A DNA stretch of 64,000 bases from Pseudorhodobacter sp. MZDSW-24AT (lineage in GTDB: Bacteria; Pseudomonadota; Alphaproteobacteria; Rhodobacterales; Rhodobacteraceae), in contig NZ_PGOI01000012.1 in the NCBI RefSeq assembly GCF_002794355.1, positions 62,001-126,000 on the forward strand, in the 5' to 3' direction. Shown in pieces: positions 16,025 to 25,002 of this stretch; the first letter of the stretch is position 1; each line of letters begins with the position of its first letter. The notes beneath the pieces are model-generated. The model did not search any database. It was not told the origin of the DNA and saw only the letters and a program-made list of their open reading frames with translations. The translations under genes were made by a program, and so were the position numbers.

Positions 16025-18376
16025 TCAGCCCAGCAGGCGCGGCACGATCGTCACGATCCATGGCGCGAAATACAGCAGCAGCAACGCCCCAAGCTGGATC
16101 AGCACAAAGGGGACCACCCCGGTATAGATATGCCGCGTCGTCACCTCCTTGGGCGCCACCCCGCGCAAGTAGAACAGCGCAAAGCCGAAGGGCGGGGTCA
16201 GGAAACTGGTTTGCAGGTTCACCGTGATCATGATGGTGACCCAGCTTGGGTCAAAGGTGCCGCCATAGATCACCGGCCCCACGATCGGCACCACGATGTA
16301 GATGATCTCCAGAAAATCCAGCACAAATCCCAGAATGAACAGCACCAGCATCACGATCAGAAACGCCGTCAGCTCATTGTCGAAACTGCGCAGGAAGCTC
16401 TGGATGTAATGCTCGCCGCCAAAGCTGATCAGCACAAGGTTCAGGATCTGGCTGCCGATCAGAATGGCGAAAACCATGCTGGTGATCTTCGCGGTCTCGC
16501 GCACCACCGATGTCAGCACCGCCCCGCGCCACAGCACCCAGCAAGCATAAAGGATGCCGAACATCGTGAAGCTATAGGCCACCATCGCCACCCAGAAGGC
16601 CACCACCTGTTCGGTCGTCGTGGTGCCAAGCCCCAGACGCAGGTCAAAGTTCACCCCCACCAACAGCATGATGACCAAGGCGAATGACGTCGCCAGAATA
16701 ACTCTCGGGCTGCGCCCTTCGTCCTGCAACCGCCGATAGGCCGCAAGGAGCAGCGCCCCCCCCGCGCCCAGCGCTGCCGCCGGCGTCGGGTTGGTGATCC
16801 CCCCCAGAATCGACCCCAGCACCGCCACCACCAGAACCAGCGGCGGAAACACCACCCGCAGGATCTCGCTTTGCAGCAGCATCGGCAGCGCCGCCCAGAT
16901 CGCCCAGACCACCACCGCAAAGGGCAGCGCCAGCCACAAAAGACTCAGCCCCGGCGACATCAGCGGCCCGACGAACAGCGCATCCACCGCAAGCGCCATC
17001 ACCACGGCGCCCAGACCAATCCACACCGGCCGATGCTCTGCCATCGGCGCAAGCCCGCGCGCCGTGGTCAGCGTCAGCGCGGCCAGCAGCATCAGCACCG
17101 CCACCCCACTGCCCACCGGCGCCCGGCTTTCCTCCCGCGCGATCCGCGCCGCCTCGCGCTCTTCCGGCGTCAGCGCCCGCGCCTGCGTGGTCCCGCCCGC
17201 CGCAGCAATCGCCGCCTGCTCGGCCACGGCCGCATCCCAGCGCTCTTGCCCGTGCAGCGCAATCATGCTCGCCCGGCATTGCTCGTTGACATTGGTGCGC
17301 AACGACGCGCCTTGGCTGGCCTCGCTGAAACTGTCCACCGTCATGTCCTGCGAGCCGATCAGGTTCACCTGCGACAGCATCAGAAACCCGCCGATCAACG
17401 CCACCGGCACCCACAAAAACCATACCGTCGCCTCGCGCCGGGTGATGATCTGGCCACCACCGGCCGCCACATGAATGGCCGGCGCCTTCGCCGGGTTGGC
17501 CACCGCATAGCCAAAGGCATACACCGCATACAGAACCGCCAGCAGCAGCCCCGGCAGGATCGCCGCCTGAAACAGCGTCCCCACCGACACCACCGCCGCC
17601 TTGCCCAGATAGGTCAGTGCATCCGTGCAGCCCGCCGCCTGCGCCCGCACCTCCTGACCCGACGCATAAAGATCCCCCGCCATCGTGCCCAAAAGCACGA
17701 TCACGATCGACGGCGGGATGATCTGGCCCAGCGTCCCGCTTGCCGCAATCACCCCGGTCGCCAATTGCGGGCTGTATCCGGCGCGCAGCATGGTGGGCAG
17801 GCTCAAAAGCCCCATCGTCACCACCGTCGCCCCCACGATCCCGGTCGAGGCCGCCAGAAACGCGCCCACCACCACCACCGAAACCGCCAAGCCCCCCGGA
17901 AGCGGCCCGAACACCCGCGCCATCGTGGTCAGCAGATCATTGGCAATCTTTGACCGCTCCAGCACGATGCCCATCATCACGAACATCAGCACGGCCAGCA
18001 GCGTCTCGATCGACGCGCCTGCAATCACCCGCTCGTTCATCCGGTTGACGATAAAGCTCAGGTTGCGGTCCATCGCCAGTTCCCAACCGCCCGGGAACAA
18101 GGACACCTCCACGCGGGGCAAGTCAGGGTATCGGAAGGTGGTGATGTCAATCGCCGCCACCCCTTGCGCCACCAGCGCCCGATAGGCCTCCGATCCGGTG
18201 TCAATCGCCTGATGCACCAGCACCCCGGCGGAATCCAGCGCGGCAATGATGCCAAAGCCGATGATCCCCGCGCCGCCAATCGCAAAGGCCACCGGAAAGC
18301 CAGAGATGATGCCTCCAAACAGGCACAGGAACACGATAATCAGACCGACCTCAACGCCGTCCAGACCAAAAAGCAT
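16025..18376 (-). CDS. TRAP transporter large permease (DctM type), extended
   Basis: This is the 783-aa ion-coupled permease of a TRAP uptake system. The N-terminal half has the DctM pattern: FGGIISGFPVAFAIGGAGI, LAVLMFVMMGIVLERS, GIVGATVVTMGLLSLP and GTLGQIIPPSIVIVLLG. The C-terminal part has FLDFLEIIYIVVPI and TSFLTPPFGFALFYLRG. Typical DctM is about 430 aa. Here roughly 300 extra residues between the halves include charged loops and additional membrane segments. Large TRAP subunits of this kind exist for monocarboxylate or 2-oxoacid systems. It follows the small permease by 15 nt. Confidence 0.92.
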   Translation of the reverse strand: MLFGLDGVEVGLIIVFLCLFGGIISGFPVAFAIGGAGIIGFGIIAALDSAGVLVHQAIDTGSEAYRALVAQGVAAIDITTFRYPDLPRVEVSLFPGGWELAMDRNLSFIVNRMNERVIAGASIETLLAVLMFVMMGIVLERSKIANDLLTTMARVFGPLPGGLAVSVVVVGAFLAASTGIVGATVVTMGLLSLPTMLRAGYSPQLATGVIAASGTLGQIIPPSIVIVLLGTMAGDLYASGQEVRAQAAGCTDALTYLGKAAVVSVGTLFQAAILPGLLLAVLYAVYAFGYAVANPAKAPAIHVAAGGGQIITRREATVWFLWVPVALIGGFLMLSQVNLIGSQDMTVDSFSEASQGASLRTNVNEQCRASMIALHGQERWDAAVAEQAAIAAAGGTTQARALTPEEREAARIAREESRAPVGSGVAVLMLLAALTLTTARGLAPMAEHRPVWIGLGAVVMALAVDALFVGPLMSPGLSLLWLALPFAVVVWAIWAALPMLLQSEILRVVFPPLVLVVAVLGSILGGITNPTPAAALGAGGALLLAAYRRLQDEGRSPRVILATSFALVIMLLVGVNFDLRLGLGTTTTEQVVAFWVAMVAYSFTMFGILYACWVLWRGAVLTSVVRETAKITSMVFAILIGSQILNLVLISFGGEHYIQSFLRSFDNELTAFLIVMLVLFILGFVLDFLEIIYIVVPIVGPVIYGGTFDPSWVTIMITVNLQTSFLTPPFGFALFYLRGVAPKEVTTRHIYTGVVPFVLIQLGALLLLYFAPWIVTIVPRLLG

Positions 18377-18391
18377 GGTAATTTCCGTCCC

Positions 18392-19309
18392 TTAATGCGT
18401 TTGCAGGTCTTGCGCGCTGCCACCGGGCGCATCCCGGTCCAGATAGCGCCCTTCGGCCACAGGCCCTTCCACGAACTCCAGCCAGGACCGCCACAAGAAC
18501 GCCCAGGCGTGCACGAACACCAGCGCGCAAAAGGCGATCATCAACAGCTTGAACAGGAAATAGGCATCAAAGCCGTTGGGCGAAAACGCAATCGTCTCGA
18601 CATTCCACTTGAAGATGCGTGCCTTGGCCAACAGGCTTTCCAGCTTGTCACTCGCCGAAACCTTCGGCGTGACCAAAGACCGCCACATGAAATACCAAGA
18701 ATACAGCCAAGTGAGCACCGCCGCCGGCATCATGAACAGCAGACAGCCCGCCATGTCGATCAGCCGCTTGGTGCGGAACCGGACATTGGCATAGATCAGA
18801 TCCACCCGCACATGGCCGCCTTGCACAAAGGTATAGGTCACGCAAAGGCAAACGATCATCGCGTTGTAAAGCTTCAACTCTTCCGACCACCACGACAGGT
18901 CGCGCGCGAAAGACGGCCCCGGCAGCAGCGGATAGCCAAAAGGCGCCAGCGGCCCGAATTCCAGCGCCGCCACCCGAAAGATGCGCTGCAAGAAGATGAT
19001 CACGATCTGCTGCAACACCATCAGCAAACCAAACCAGGCCACAAAGCGCCCGATCCCATTGGCCATCGCCTCCAGCCCGCGCACCATCCGCCACATGAAG
19101 GGCCGAACCACCAGGCCAATCACCGTCAGCACCAGAAATCCGGTCAGAACCACGAAGAAGAACTCAACCGAGCCGCCGTAATAGATAAAGCGCGCCAGCG
19201 CCTCACGGTCCGCCCAGTTCAGCCACATCCCCGGATTGGCCAGCGCCACCCCGAAATTGACAAAGGCCATGCCGATATGGCCCAGCACCCACCAGATCGC
19301 GTCTATCAC
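18392..19309 (-). CDS. TRAP transporter small permease (DctQ type), long form
   Basis: The product is 305 aa, larger than the usual 160-220, with about six hydrophobic segments. Examples are FFFVVLTGFLVLTVIGLVV, MAGCLLFMMPAAVLTWLYSW and LLMIAFCALVFVHAWAFLW. The DctQ-like core is in the C-terminal two thirds (VRVDLIYANVRFRTKRLIDM). I chose GTG 19309 because GGGAGGGGG precedes it. The oversized small and large subunits go together, as in TakP-class systems. Confidence 0.85.
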   Translation of the reverse strand: MIDAIWWVLGHIGMAFVNFGVALANPGMWLNWADREALARFIYYGGSVEFFFVVLTGFLVLTVIGLVVRPFMWRMVRGLEAMANGIGRFVAWFGLLMVLQQIVIIFLQRIFRVAALEFGPLAPFGYPLLPGPSFARDLSWWSEELKLYNAMIVCLCVTYTFVQGGHVRVDLIYANVRFRTKRLIDMAGCLLFMMPAAVLTWLYSWYFMWRSLVTPKVSASDKLESLLAKARIFKWNVETIAFSPNGFDAYFLFKLLMIAFCALVFVHAWAFLWRSWLEFVEGPVAEGRYLDRDAPGGSAQDLQTH

Positions 19310-19357
19310 CGCGCCCCCTCCCGTGCAGGCAGCCCCCGGCCCTCACATCAGACCGGA

Positions 19358-19430
19358 CGCCCCCTCTCATCTGTTCATAAATATCCCAGGGGGGTCCGGG
19401 GGGAGGATCCCCCCGGGGTCGGTCCCCTGC
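19358..19430 (-). repeat. intergenic hairpin repeat, copy A (core GGATATTTATGAACAGATGA)
   Basis: On the minus strand a strong stem (CCGGGGGGA/TCCCCCCGG) is followed by ACCCCCC and then by GGGATATTTATGAACAGATGAG. It lies between the TRAP binding-protein gene and the small permease. A second copy in the same orientation relative to transcription lies at 26780-26832. From memory this motif is scattered through Rhodobacterales genomes. Confidence 0.7.
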
Positions 19431-19469
19431 GCGGCGCGGGCAGGATTGCCGCCGCCCGCCTCTTCGAGC

Positions 19470-20555
19470 TCAGCCCAGCACGCGGTCGCGCTGCGCGGTA
19501 TAGGTGCCGTCCGAGATCGCAAGCCAGGCCGAAGACGCCTTCATCGAGGCCATCGCCGAGTCGTAAACCTTCTTGTAGATCTCATCGCCCATGTTCTCGT
19601 CATGCACCGCCTGGCTCGCCGCGCCAAAGGCATCCCAGACCGACTCGGGGAATTCCATCGTGCGCACGCCCGCCGCCTGCAACCGCGCCAAGGCGGCCCC
19701 GTTCTGCGTCAGGAACTGCGCCAGGTTCCACTGGTGCCCGTCGCCCGCGACGATCTCGATGATCTTCTGCTGCGTCGGCGTCAGGCTCTCATAGACATCG
19801 CGGTTGGTCGCCAGCGACAGGCCCGCCCCCGGCTCGTGGAAGCCGGCCGGGTAATAGATCTTGGTGATCTCCTGCAGGCCCAGCTTCTCATCGGCCCAAG
19901 GCCCGATCCACTCGGTCGCATCGATCGCGCCCGAGGACAGCGCCTGATAGACCTCGCTGCCCGGAATGTTCTGCACGCTCGCGCCCATCTTGCCCAAGGC
20001 CAGACCGCCCAAGCCCGGCATGCGGAACTTCAGCCCTTGGAAATCCTCGGGCCCGGTGATCTCCTTGCGGAACCAGCCACCGCCTTGCGCGCCGGTGTTG
20101 CCCGCAAGGAAAGACTTGATGCCAAAGATCTGGCCCAGCTCGTCATGCAGCTCCATGCCGCCATTGTGGTAATACCAGTTCGCAAGCTCCTGCGCCGTCA
20201 TGCCAAACGGCACTGCGGTGAAAAACGCATAGGCGGGATGCTGGCCCACGAAATAGTAATCCGCCCCGTGATACATGTCAGCCTGACCCGAGGTCACCGC
20301 GTCAAACACCTCGAAGGCGCCCACCAATTCGCCCGCCGCCTTCAGATCCACGGTCAGCTGCCCATCGGTCAGCGCGGTGATCATGTCGGCGCAGCGCTGG
20401 GCGCTGTCATGCACCCCCGCCAGCCCGCGTCCCCAAGTGGTCACCAGCGTCAGCGTGCGGTTGCCTTGCGCATACATCGGCGCCGCCAGCGTGCTTGCCG
20501 CCGCAGCGGTCGCCCCGCCCAGCGCAGCCTTCGTCAAAAAGGAACGACGGTCCAT
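19470..20555 (-). CDS. TRAP transporter periplasmic binding protein, TakP-like
   Basis: The 361-aa exported solute receptor has a Tat signal (DRRSFLTKAALGGATAAAAS, cleavage after YAQ). The body resembles TakP-class receptors: GGWFRKEITGPEDFQGLKFRM, SGAIDATEWIGPWADEKLG and YYPAGFHEPGAGL. These receptors bind monocarboxylates or 2-oxoacids, often with a metal, which suggests such a substrate here. ATG 20555 has GGAGGAG 7 nt upstream and is preferred over GTG 20561. It is first in its operon; a hairpin repeat separates it from the permease genes, which would favour excess receptor. Confidence 0.92.
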   Translation of the reverse strand: MDRRSFLTKAALGGATAAAASTLAAPMYAQGNRTLTLVTTWGRGLAGVHDSAQRCADMITALTDGQLTVDLKAAGELVGAFEVFDAVTSGQADMYHGADYYFVGQHPAYAFFTAVPFGMTAQELANWYYHNGGMELHDELGQIFGIKSFLAGNTGAQGGGWFRKEITGPEDFQGLKFRMPGLGGLALGKMGASVQNIPGSEVYQALSSGAIDATEWIGPWADEKLGLQEITKIYYPAGFHEPGAGLSLATNRDVYESLTPTQQKIIEIVAGDGHQWNLAQFLTQNGAALARLQAAGVRTMEFPESVWDAFGAASQAVHDENMGDEIYKKVYDSAMASMKASSAWLAISDGTYTAQRDRVLG

Positions 20556-20806
20556 CAACACTCTCCTCCCATGATACCTTCCGCCCGGATGGCCTCCACC
20601 ATCCCGATCCGCTCACGCTAGCGTGAGCGCGTCGCGCCTGAAATACCTACAAATACGGAGAGCGCGCAGGCAAGGCGCATAAATCTTTCGAATGCCCCAG
20701 CGTCAACGCAAGAATCTTTGCCCCGCAGGCACGCTGCCGCACAGGCCGCGATTGACCCTGTCGCGATCCGCCCGCACTCTGGCGCAGAGCCAAGCGAGAC
20801 CTGCCG
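20556..20806. promoter_or_regulatory. divergent promoter region, TRAP operon / two-component operon
   Basis: About 250 nt separate the oppositely oriented binding-protein gene and histidine kinase gene. A site for the response regulator is expected here by analogy with DctSR-DctPQM, but I could not pick out a convincing operator or promoter. Confidence 0.4.
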
Positions 20807-22207
20807 ATGACCGATCCCACCCGCAGATCCAGACTCACCTACGGGCAAAAGGTCTTTCTGCTTGCCACCCTGCCCCTTGTGCTCGCCATGGCGATCCTCT
20901 CCGTGCTCGTCACGCGCGAAGCCCGCCTGATGTCCGAACGCGAAATCGCGGTGCTCGAGGCTCAGCTGATCGCCACCAAACGCGCCGAGCTGAAGAATTA
21001 CCTCTCCATCGCCCGCACTGCCTTTGGGCCGATCTATGGCAACGCGCTGCCCGATGACGAAGACGCCAAAACCCGCGTCGCGCAGATCCTCGCGGCCATG
21101 ACCTATGGCACCGATGGCTTCTTTTTCGTCTATGATTACGATGGCCGCAACCTCGTCAGCCCCCGCCAGACATGGCTGATCGAACGGGGCTGGGCGGGCC
21201 TGCATGATCCCGAAGGCACCCCTGTCGTCGACCGCCTGATCGAACTCGCCCGCCAAGGCGCGGGCTTTCACAGCTATGTCTGGCCCAAACCCTCCACCGG
21301 GCGCGACGGCCGGATGATCACCTATGTGATCGGCCTGCAAGACTGGCGCTGGGCGATCGGAACCGGCGTCTTCATCGATGATGTGCTCACCTCGGTCGCC
21401 GCGGTGCAGGCCGAAACGGAAACGCATGTCACCCGCACCTTTCTCTACATCGGCGCCATCACCGCCGCCGCCGTGCTGGCCGTCTTCTTCTCGGGCCTGA
21501 TCCTCAACCTCCGTGAGCGCAGGCTGGCCGATCAGAAACTCAAGGCCCTCACCCAACGCATCTTCGACACGCAGGAAGAAGAACGCGGCCGCGTCGCGCG
21601 CGAATTGCATGACAGCATCAGCCAGATTCTCGTCGGCGTGCGCTACACGCTCGAACTCGCCCGCCGCCGTCTTGCCACCCAAGACGCCCGCGCTGGCGAA
21701 AGCCTTGGCCAAGGCATCGAAAACCTGAACGGCGCCATTCAAGAGGTGCGCCGCATCAGCCGCGACCTGCGCCCCGGCGTGCTGGATGATCTGGGCCTTG
21801 GCCCCGCCCTGCAATCTCTGGCCGAAGAATTCGGCCGCCGCACCGGCATCACGGTCGATTATGTCACCAACCCCTTCCGCAACCGGCTTGACCCCGAAGC
21901 CAAGATCGCCCTCTACCGCATCGCCCAAGAGGCGCTGACCAATATCGAACGCCACTCCGGCGCCACCCGCGTCAAGATGCTGGTGCGCGGCACCAAGACG
22001 GGCGCTGTGGTGCGCATCGAAGACAATGGCCACGGGATGCCCGCGACCCGGCGCGAAGGGCTGGGCCTGCGCAACATGGCCGAACGCATGGAGCGGCTTG
22101 ACGGCACGCTGCGGATCTTGTCCACCCGCAGCGGAACGCTGATCGAGGCGCAGGTGCCGCTCTCGCACATGCTGCCCCCCACCGAAACCGCAGAGGCGCA
22201 AGCATGA
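20807..22207 (+). CDS. sensor histidine kinase, Cache domain plus HisKA_3
   Basis: The 466-aa membrane kinase has two membrane segments (about residues 16-35 and 211-233) that enclose a periplasmic single Cache domain with GTDGFFFVYDYDGRNLVSPR and GLQDWRWAIGTGVFIDDV. The cytoplasmic part has the HisKA_3 motif RVARELHDSISQILVG with phospho-acceptor His near 268, and a HATPase with EDNGHGMP and REGLGLRNMAERM. Cache domains of this type often bind small carboxylates. It is divergent from the TRAP genes and overlaps its response regulator by ATGA, so it probably senses the transported acid. Confidence 0.93.
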   Translation: MTDPTRRSRLTYGQKVFLLATLPLVLAMAILSVLVTREARLMSEREIAVLEAQLIATKRAELKNYLSIARTAFGPIYGNALPDDEDAKTRVAQILAAMTYGTDGFFFVYDYDGRNLVSPRQTWLIERGWAGLHDPEGTPVVDRLIELARQGAGFHSYVWPKPSTGRDGRMITYVIGLQDWRWAIGTGVFIDDVLTSVAAVQAETETHVTRTFLYIGAITAAAVLAVFFSGLILNLRERRLADQKLKALTQRIFDTQEEERGRVARELHDSISQILVGVRYTLELARRRLATQDARAGESLGQGIENLNGAIQEVRRISRDLRPGVLDDLGLGPALQSLAEEFGRRTGITVDYVTNPFRNRLDPEAKIALYRIAQEALTNIERHSGATRVKMLVRGTKTGAVVRIEDNGHGMPATRREGLGLRNMAERMERLDGTLRILSTRSGTLIEAQVPLSHMLPPTETAEAQA

Positions 22208-22854
22208 CCGATTCCAGCCAGACCCGTGTGCTGATCGTCGACGATCACCCGATGGTGGCCGCAGGCATCCGCGCCATTCTGGAAACCTATGACGACATCC
22301 ACGTCGTCGGCACCCTGTGCAACGGACGCCAAGCCATCGACCGTGTGGCCGAGCTTGATCCGGATGTCATCCTGCTTGATCTCAACATGCCACAGGTCAG
22401 CGGCCTGACCGCGACCGAGATCATTCTGGAAAACCGCCCCGACACCCGCATCCTGATCTTGTCGATGCATGACAGCCCCGAATACATCTCCACCGCGCTC
22501 AGCCATGGCGCGATGGGCTATCTGCTCAAGGATGTGCCCACCGAAGAGGTGAAGCTCGCGATCGACACAGTGATGCAAGGCCGCCGCTACCTTTGCACCG
22601 GGGCCAGCGACAGCCTCAAGCCGCTTGCCGAAGATGCGCGCGAACCCTTGACCAGCCGCGAACAGACCATCCTGCTGGAACTGGCACAGGGCAGATCCAA
22701 CAAGGAAGTGGCGCTCGCGCTCAACATCTCGGTGCGCACGGTGGAAACCCACCGCAAGAACATCAAGCGCAAGCTCGGCATTGCCTCAACCGCCGGCCTC
22801 ACGCGCTATGCGATGGAACATGGCGTCTTGCAAGGCACGGGGCACGGGCGTTGA
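22204..22854 (+). CDS. LuxR/NarL-family response regulator
   Basis: The 216-aa protein is the partner of the kinase upstream. The receiver domain has VLIVDDHPMVAAGIR, phospho-acceptor Asp near residue 59 (DVILLDLNMPQ) and ILSMHD. The C-terminal HTH is LTSREQTILLELAQGRSNKE followed by ALNISVRTVETHRKNIKRKL. It probably activates the divergent TRAP operon. The stop overlaps the next gene by TTGA. Confidence 0.94.
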   Translation: MTDSSQTRVLIVDDHPMVAAGIRAILETYDDIHVVGTLCNGRQAIDRVAELDPDVILLDLNMPQVSGLTATEIILENRPDTRILILSMHDSPEYISTALSHGAMGYLLKDVPTEEVKLAIDTVMQGRRYLCTGASDSLKPLAEDAREPLTSREQTILLELAQGRSNKEVALALNISVRTVETHRKNIKRKLGIASTAGLTRYAMEHGVLQGTGHGR

Positions 22855-23585
22855 CCCTGCCTGACAGGCCCGTCCCGCCCGCTCCCCTTGGCCTGACGCC
22901 AAGGCAGCCGTTGACCGGCGGGCATCGCAACATCGTCTGGCTCTGCGAAGGTCCGACTGGCGCGGTGGTCGCCAAATCCACCCGACGCAGCGAAGATCAG
23001 ATCCGCTGGCTCACCCCGCTTCATGCCGCCGCCCGCGCCGCCGGGTTCCAGGTGCCGCCCCTGCGTCCCGGCCCTGATGGGCAGCTCGTGCAGCATGGCT
23101 GGACAGCGGAACCTTTGGTGACGGGCCGCGCCGCCACCGCCGCCGATATGCGGGCGCTTGCGCCCCAGATCCATGCCTTCCACCGGCTTTGCCCGCAGCT
23201 GCCGCAGCGCCCCGGCTTTGCCAGCCTGCGCGACCTGCTGACCCGGACCCGCAGCGGCGACACGGACCTCAGCACCCTGCCGACAGATGTGCTGGCCCGC
23301 TTGCGCACCGCTTGGGCCGCCGCTGCATTCGGCCCGACACAGGCCATCCACGGCGATCTAGGCCCCGGCAATGTCATCCTGACTCCCACCGGCCCCTGCC
23401 TGATCGATTGGGACGAAGCCCGCATCGACTTGGCCTTTCTGGACCTGACCTTCAGCGCAGATGTGCCTGCCCCGATGACCGCCGCCCATCTGGCATGGGA
23501 AATCGCCTCGTGCTGGCAGGCCGAACCGGACCACGCCCGCCACCTCCTTGCCACCTTTGCCTCGCAGGCAACACCACAGCGCTAA
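22851..23585 (+). CDS. aminoglycoside/choline kinase-like phosphotransferase
   Basis: The 244-aa protein of the APH family begins at TTG 22851 in a TTGA overlap with the response regulator. The catalytic loop is AIHGDLGPGNVILTPTG, followed by CLIDWDEARIDLAFLDL. A P-loop-like start is LTGGHRNIVWLCEGPTG. Such enzymes phosphorylate alcohols or amino alcohols (choline, aminoglycosides, thiamine). The substrate is unknown. Coupling to a two-component system is unusual and may reflect a shared metabolite. Confidence 0.8.
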   Translation: MTLPDRPVPPAPLGLTPRQPLTGGHRNIVWLCEGPTGAVVAKSTRRSEDQIRWLTPLHAAARAAGFQVPPLRPGPDGQLVQHGWTAEPLVTGRAATAADMRALAPQIHAFHRLCPQLPQRPGFASLRDLLTRTRSGDTDLSTLPTDVLARLRTAWAAAAFGPTQAIHGDLGPGNVILTPTGPCLIDWDEARIDLAFLDLTFSADVPAPMTAAHLAWEIASCWQAEPDHARHLLATFASQATPQR

Positions 23586-23695
23586 AAGCTGCATCCAAGA
23601 GGGAACTTGCCCCCAACCCCTTGCAATTTGAGCCATCACACCAAAGTCATGGCCACCACTCATCCGGCCAGAGCTTTACCAACGGGGACGCCAAC

Positions 23696-24610
23696 TTGAC
23701 CTATCTTCTGTTCTGCATCGGCCTCGTCGCCCTTTTCCTTGGCGGCGAATACTTGGTGCGCGGCGCATCGAACATTGCCCGTCACTTCAATCTCTCCCCC
23801 ATGGTGATCGGCCTTACCATCGTGGGCTTTGGCACCTCCGCGCCCGAGCTTCTGGTCTCGGTTCAGGCCGCACTTGCCGGCCAGCCCGCCATTGCCATTG
23901 GCAATGTTCTGGGCTCGAACGTCGCCAACATCCTGCTGATCCTTGGCACCTCGGCCGCCATCGCCGCGCTGATGATCCCGCTGCGCAAGGTCTGGCGTGA
24001 CCTTGGCATCATGGTGCTGGCCACCGCCGGCCTCTGGATCATGCTGCTCGATGGCGTGATCTCGCGTCTGGATGGCGTGATCCTGCTGGTGGGCCTGACC
24101 ATCTTCATGGTCATGGCCTTCGTCCTCGGCAAAGAAGAACCTGATCTGGACGAAGCACCCCCCGCCAAGATGCCCATCGCCCTCGCCCAAACCATCGGCG
24201 GGTTGATCGTTCTGGTGATCGGCGCGCGGCTGCTGGTCGACAATGCCACCCTGATCGCGCAGTCCTTTGGCGTCTCCGAAGCGGTGATCGCCCTCACCGT
24301 CGTGGCCGTCGGCACCAGCCTGCCGGAACTGGCCACCAGCGTGATCGCCGCGTTCCGCAAGCAAACCGAAATCGCCGTGGGCAATGTCATCGGATCGAAC
24401 ATCTTCAACATCTTCTCGATCCTCGGCATCACGGCGCTCATCACCCCCATTCCGGCCGACCCGCGCTTTGCCGCCGCCGACATGCCTTGGGTCGCAGGCA
24501 CTGCCCTGCTGCTGGTGGCCTTCGCGGTGCTGCTCAAGGGCATCCCACGGCTTGCGGGCGCGGCGCTCTTGGCGATCTACGCAGGCTATGTCGCCCTGAT
24601 CATGACCTGA
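23696..24610 (+). CDS. CaCA-family Ca2+(or Na+)/cation antiporter, YrbG-like
   Basis: The 304-aa membrane protein has the two alpha-repeat motifs of CaCA exchangers: IGLTIVGFGTSAPELLVSVQ and ALTVVAVGTSLPELATSVIA, each followed by IAIGNVLGSNVANILLI or IAVGNVIGSNIFNIFSI. About ten membrane segments in two inverted halves are joined by a short acidic loop (GKEEPDLDEAPPA). TTG 23696 with GGGG upstream is the best start; no ATG is available there. Expected role is export of Ca2+. Confidence 0.9.
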   Translation: MTYLLFCIGLVALFLGGEYLVRGASNIARHFNLSPMVIGLTIVGFGTSAPELLVSVQAALAGQPAIAIGNVLGSNVANILLILGTSAAIAALMIPLRKVWRDLGIMVLATAGLWIMLLDGVISRLDGVILLVGLTIFMVMAFVLGKEEPDLDEAPPAKMPIALAQTIGGLIVLVIGARLLVDNATLIAQSFGVSEAVIALTVVAVGTSLPELATSVIAAFRKQTEIAVGNVIGSNIFNIFSILGITALITPIPADPRFAAADMPWVAGTALLLVAFAVLLKGIPRLAGAALLAIYAGYVALIMT

Positions 24611-24799
24611 CCTTGCGGCCCCTTCCGGCGCATGTCACCCCGCCCGTGCCCGGCACCGGCGGGGTTATTCTTGCGACTCAGGGCAAGAGAAATCTTGTGA
24701 AACGCGTCATTGTTCCAAAAATTTCCACACCGATCACCAAAACGTAATAAAAAACCAAAAATACCGGCATCTGGCGACACTTTATTTGGATTTTTGCTG

Positions 24800-24828
24800 T
24801 TGACGCCCCCAAGACGCGCGCCTAGTTT
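24800..24828 (+). promoter_or_regulatory. promoter for the ilvB leader
   Basis: TTGACG (24800-24805), a 17-nt spacer and TAGTTT (24823-24828) lie just before the leader peptide. The 90 nt upstream are AT-rich, unlike the surroundings, and may act as an UP element. Confidence 0.6.
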
Positions 24829-24857
24829 GCCCCGCGTAAGGATTTGAGGGGGCAGCA

Positions 24858-24905
24858 ATGCTGCATATTCTCGTACTTGGGGGTTTTTGGCGCATGGGCC
24901 GGTAA
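24858..24905 (+). CDS. ilv leader peptide
   Basis: A 15-codon ORF with its own ribosome site (GAGGGGG) encodes MLHILVLGGFWRMGR. Residues 2-7 hold Leu, Ile, Leu, Val and Leu, all products of the downstream pathway. It is followed within 30 nt by a strong terminator, so it has the layout of a branched-chain amino acid attenuator in which ribosome stalling at Ile/Leu/Val codons prevents termination. Confidence 0.85.
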   Translation: MLHILVLGGFWRMGR

Positions 24906-24931
24906 CGGTTGACCATAACAGGTTCCCATGC

Positions 24932-24957
24932 GCCCCCGGAAACCCCGGGGGCTTTTT
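24932..24957 (+). terminator. ilvB attenuator terminator
   Basis: The stem GCCCCCGG (24932-24939) with CCGGGGGC (24945-24952), loop AAACC, is followed by TTTTT. Upstream, CGCATGGG (24891-24898) can pair with CCCATGCG (24925-24932), and GGGGGTTT in the leader-peptide codons can pair with AAACCCC of the terminator, giving alternative folds. Confidence 0.85.
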
Positions 24958-25002
24958 GTTGCGACACACCAGAGAAGACTGGCACAGGCGGAGAAACGAA
25001 CG

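Noticed and set aside
20618-22201. 527-codon open frame on the minus strand opposite the histidine kinase
   Set aside because: Although Gly/Ala-rich and protein-like, it has no recognisable domain, while the plus strand has a full Cache, HisKA_3 and HATPase series.
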